Positions 63,119 through 64,000 of a stretch of 64,000 bases of DNA are shown piece after piece. Both the position numbers and the translations under genes were made by a program. Under the pieces are notes generated by a model. That model made no database searches and was not told the origin of the DNA. It was given only the letters and a program-made list of their open reading frames with translations. Location of the stretch: NCBI GenBank assembly GCA_902541285.1, contig CACBQD010000002.1:21507-85506 (forward strand), written 5' to 3'. The DNA comes from an uncultured Pelagibacteraceae bacterium. GTDB taxonomy: Bacteria; Pseudomonadota; Alphaproteobacteria; Pelagibacterales; Pelagibacteraceae. Position 1 is the first letter of the stretch. Each line of letters opens with the position of its first letter.

Positions 63119-64000
63119 ATGCATTATTGTTTGATTTATAACCTTAATTCTTCAACAGGGAAAAAAATAAAATTTGTAAATAAGATTTATGAAAAATTAA
63201 AAATTAACAACTCTGTAGATTATTTCAAAACCAAATCTGAAAAAGAGGCGAAAGAAATATTTTTGGAATTTAAAAATAAAAATTATGATAGATTGATAGT
63301 TGCTGGTGGAGATGGATCAGTATCATTTGCTATCAATGAATTGATAAAAAATGACTTTGATTTTAATGATAAATTTGCAATTGGGTACATACCGGCTGGA
63401 ACAGCCAATTTACTTCAAGCAGAGTTATCGATAAATAAAAAAGTAGACGATATTTGTAATATTTTAACATCAAATAATTATAAACAATCTAATCTTATAA
63501 AAATAAATAAAAATTATTTTTTTTTAATGGCTGGTATTGGTTGGGATGCTAAAATTGTTCACTCTATTGATACACGTATAAAAAAAATACTTGGTAAGAT
63601 AATATTTGGTTTAAAAGGGTTTCAGCATTTTTTATTTATGAAAAATAATAAACTTGATGTTTTCTTTGATGGTCAAAAATATCAAGCTGATTGGGTATTA
63701 AGTTCTAATACCAAATATTATGCTGGTCATCATAAGATAAATAAGTCAAACATTTTTGATGATAGATTAATAACTTATGTTTTTAAAGATTTAAGTAGGC
63801 TAAAATTAATGTATTATATTATTTTGATAATTATTTATGGAGATTTATCAAGAAACAAGTCTGTTATAACTACCTATTCAAAAAGTATCCAAATTAATTG
63901 CAATAATTTTGAAATTCCCGTTCAGGTTGATGGGGATAATTTTGGATGTCACAATAAGATTGATATTGAATTTTCAAAAAAAAAAGTAAATTTTTTACTT
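63119..64000 (+). CDS. Diacylglycerol kinase family lipid kinase (3' end beyond window)
   Basis: Lipid kinase of the DagK/YegS/LCB5 family, open from ATG 63119 through the right edge (294 codons). The nucleotide-binding signature is VAGGDGSVSFAINELI, followed by IGYIPAGTANLLQ and GIGWDAKIVHSI. The C-terminal beta domain reaches PVQVDGDNFG, so only the last part of the protein is missing. Next to plcP-agt, it could rephosphorylate diacylglycerol to phosphatidate or draw diacylglycerol away from Agt. Sphingosine or other lipid kinases of this family look the same in sequence, so the substrate is an inference from context. Confidence 0.9.
   Translation, partial: MHYCLIYNLNSSTGKKIKFVNKIYEKLKINNSVDYFKTKSEKEAKEIFLEFKNKNYDRLIVAGGDGSVSFAINELIKNDFDFNDKFAIGYIPAGTANLLQAELSINKKVDDICNILTSNNYKQSNLIKINKNYFFLMAGIGWDAKIVHSIDTRIKKILGKIIFGLKGFQHFLFMKNNKLDVFFDGQKYQADWVLSSNTKYYAGHHKINKSNIFDDRLITYVFKDLSRLKLMYYIILIIIYGDLSRNKSVITTYSKSIQINCNNFEIPVQVDGDNFGCHNKIDIEFSKKKVNFLL

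Overview
This 64 kb window is chromosomal DNA from a very AT-rich, tightly packed alphaproteobacterium, almost certainly a SAR11 (Pelagibacterales) relative. The evidence is the lysine-, asparagine- and isoleucine-rich proteins, overlapping start and stop codons in long operons, alphaproteobacterial gene orders (argS-nagZ-scpAB-tatABC-serS; sdhE beside recG; ssb-gyrA-coaD) and a phosphate cluster that includes the PlcP/Agt lipid-renovation pair known from SAR11. No species name can be fixed from the sequence alone.

Layout. 1-1713: end of nhaA and a secreted glutathione-peroxidase-like protein. 1708-10009 (minus): one run of overlapping genes, rarD-mltB-RlpA/SPOR lipoprotein-dac-tmk-holB-metG-tatD-MBL hydrolase. 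10058-17589: an island between a 39-nt fragment of tRNA-Ser(UGA) and the intact tRNA-Ser(UGA). It carries a PLD-nuclease/DEAH-helicase protein, an Eco57I-like adenine methyltransferase and a small secreted protein, and looks like a compact restriction-modification or phage-defence system. 17641-21609: sdhE, recG, a DUF502 protein with a 25-codon micro-ORF, an M48 lipoprotein and tRNA-Lys(UUU). 21659-26850 (minus): ssb-gyrA-coaD-ppi-tgt. 26931-30445: uvrA and a PuuD-like membrane protein. 30446-41216 (minus): dgt-argS-small membrane protein-nagZ-scpA-scpB-tatA-tatB-tatC-serS, then yajC-secD-secF. 41267-43350: erpA, an exonuclease III-family nuclease and an Ldh/Mdh-2 dehydrogenase.

43394-47463 is a zinc-uptake locus: znuA diverges from znuC-znuB-zur-peroxiredoxin-DUF3147, with two tandem Zur-box palindromes between them. 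47483-48823 is an arsenate-detoxification operon (small membrane protein, arsC, aquaporin) behind a candidate Pho box. 49115-53304 holds polyphosphate genes (ppk-ppx) and sixA. 53286-63019 (minus) is a PHO cluster: plcP-agt-phoR-unknown secreted protein-pstS-pstC-pstA-pstB-phoU-phoB, with a clear Pho box before pstS. A diacylglycerol kinase gene runs off the right edge.

The right third therefore works as a phosphate-stress module. PhoR/PhoB sense scarcity, Pst imports phosphate, PlcP strips phosphate from membrane phospholipids and Agt rebuilds glycolipids on the diacylglycerol, PPK/PPX handle polyphosphate, and ArsC plus an aquaporin probably deal with arsenate that enters through Pst.

Less expected observations: a Tgt in which all four structural zinc ligands are replaced, a Zur-like palindrome between ssb and uvrA, and a tRNA gene whose 5' half and promoter appear to have been supplied by the island.
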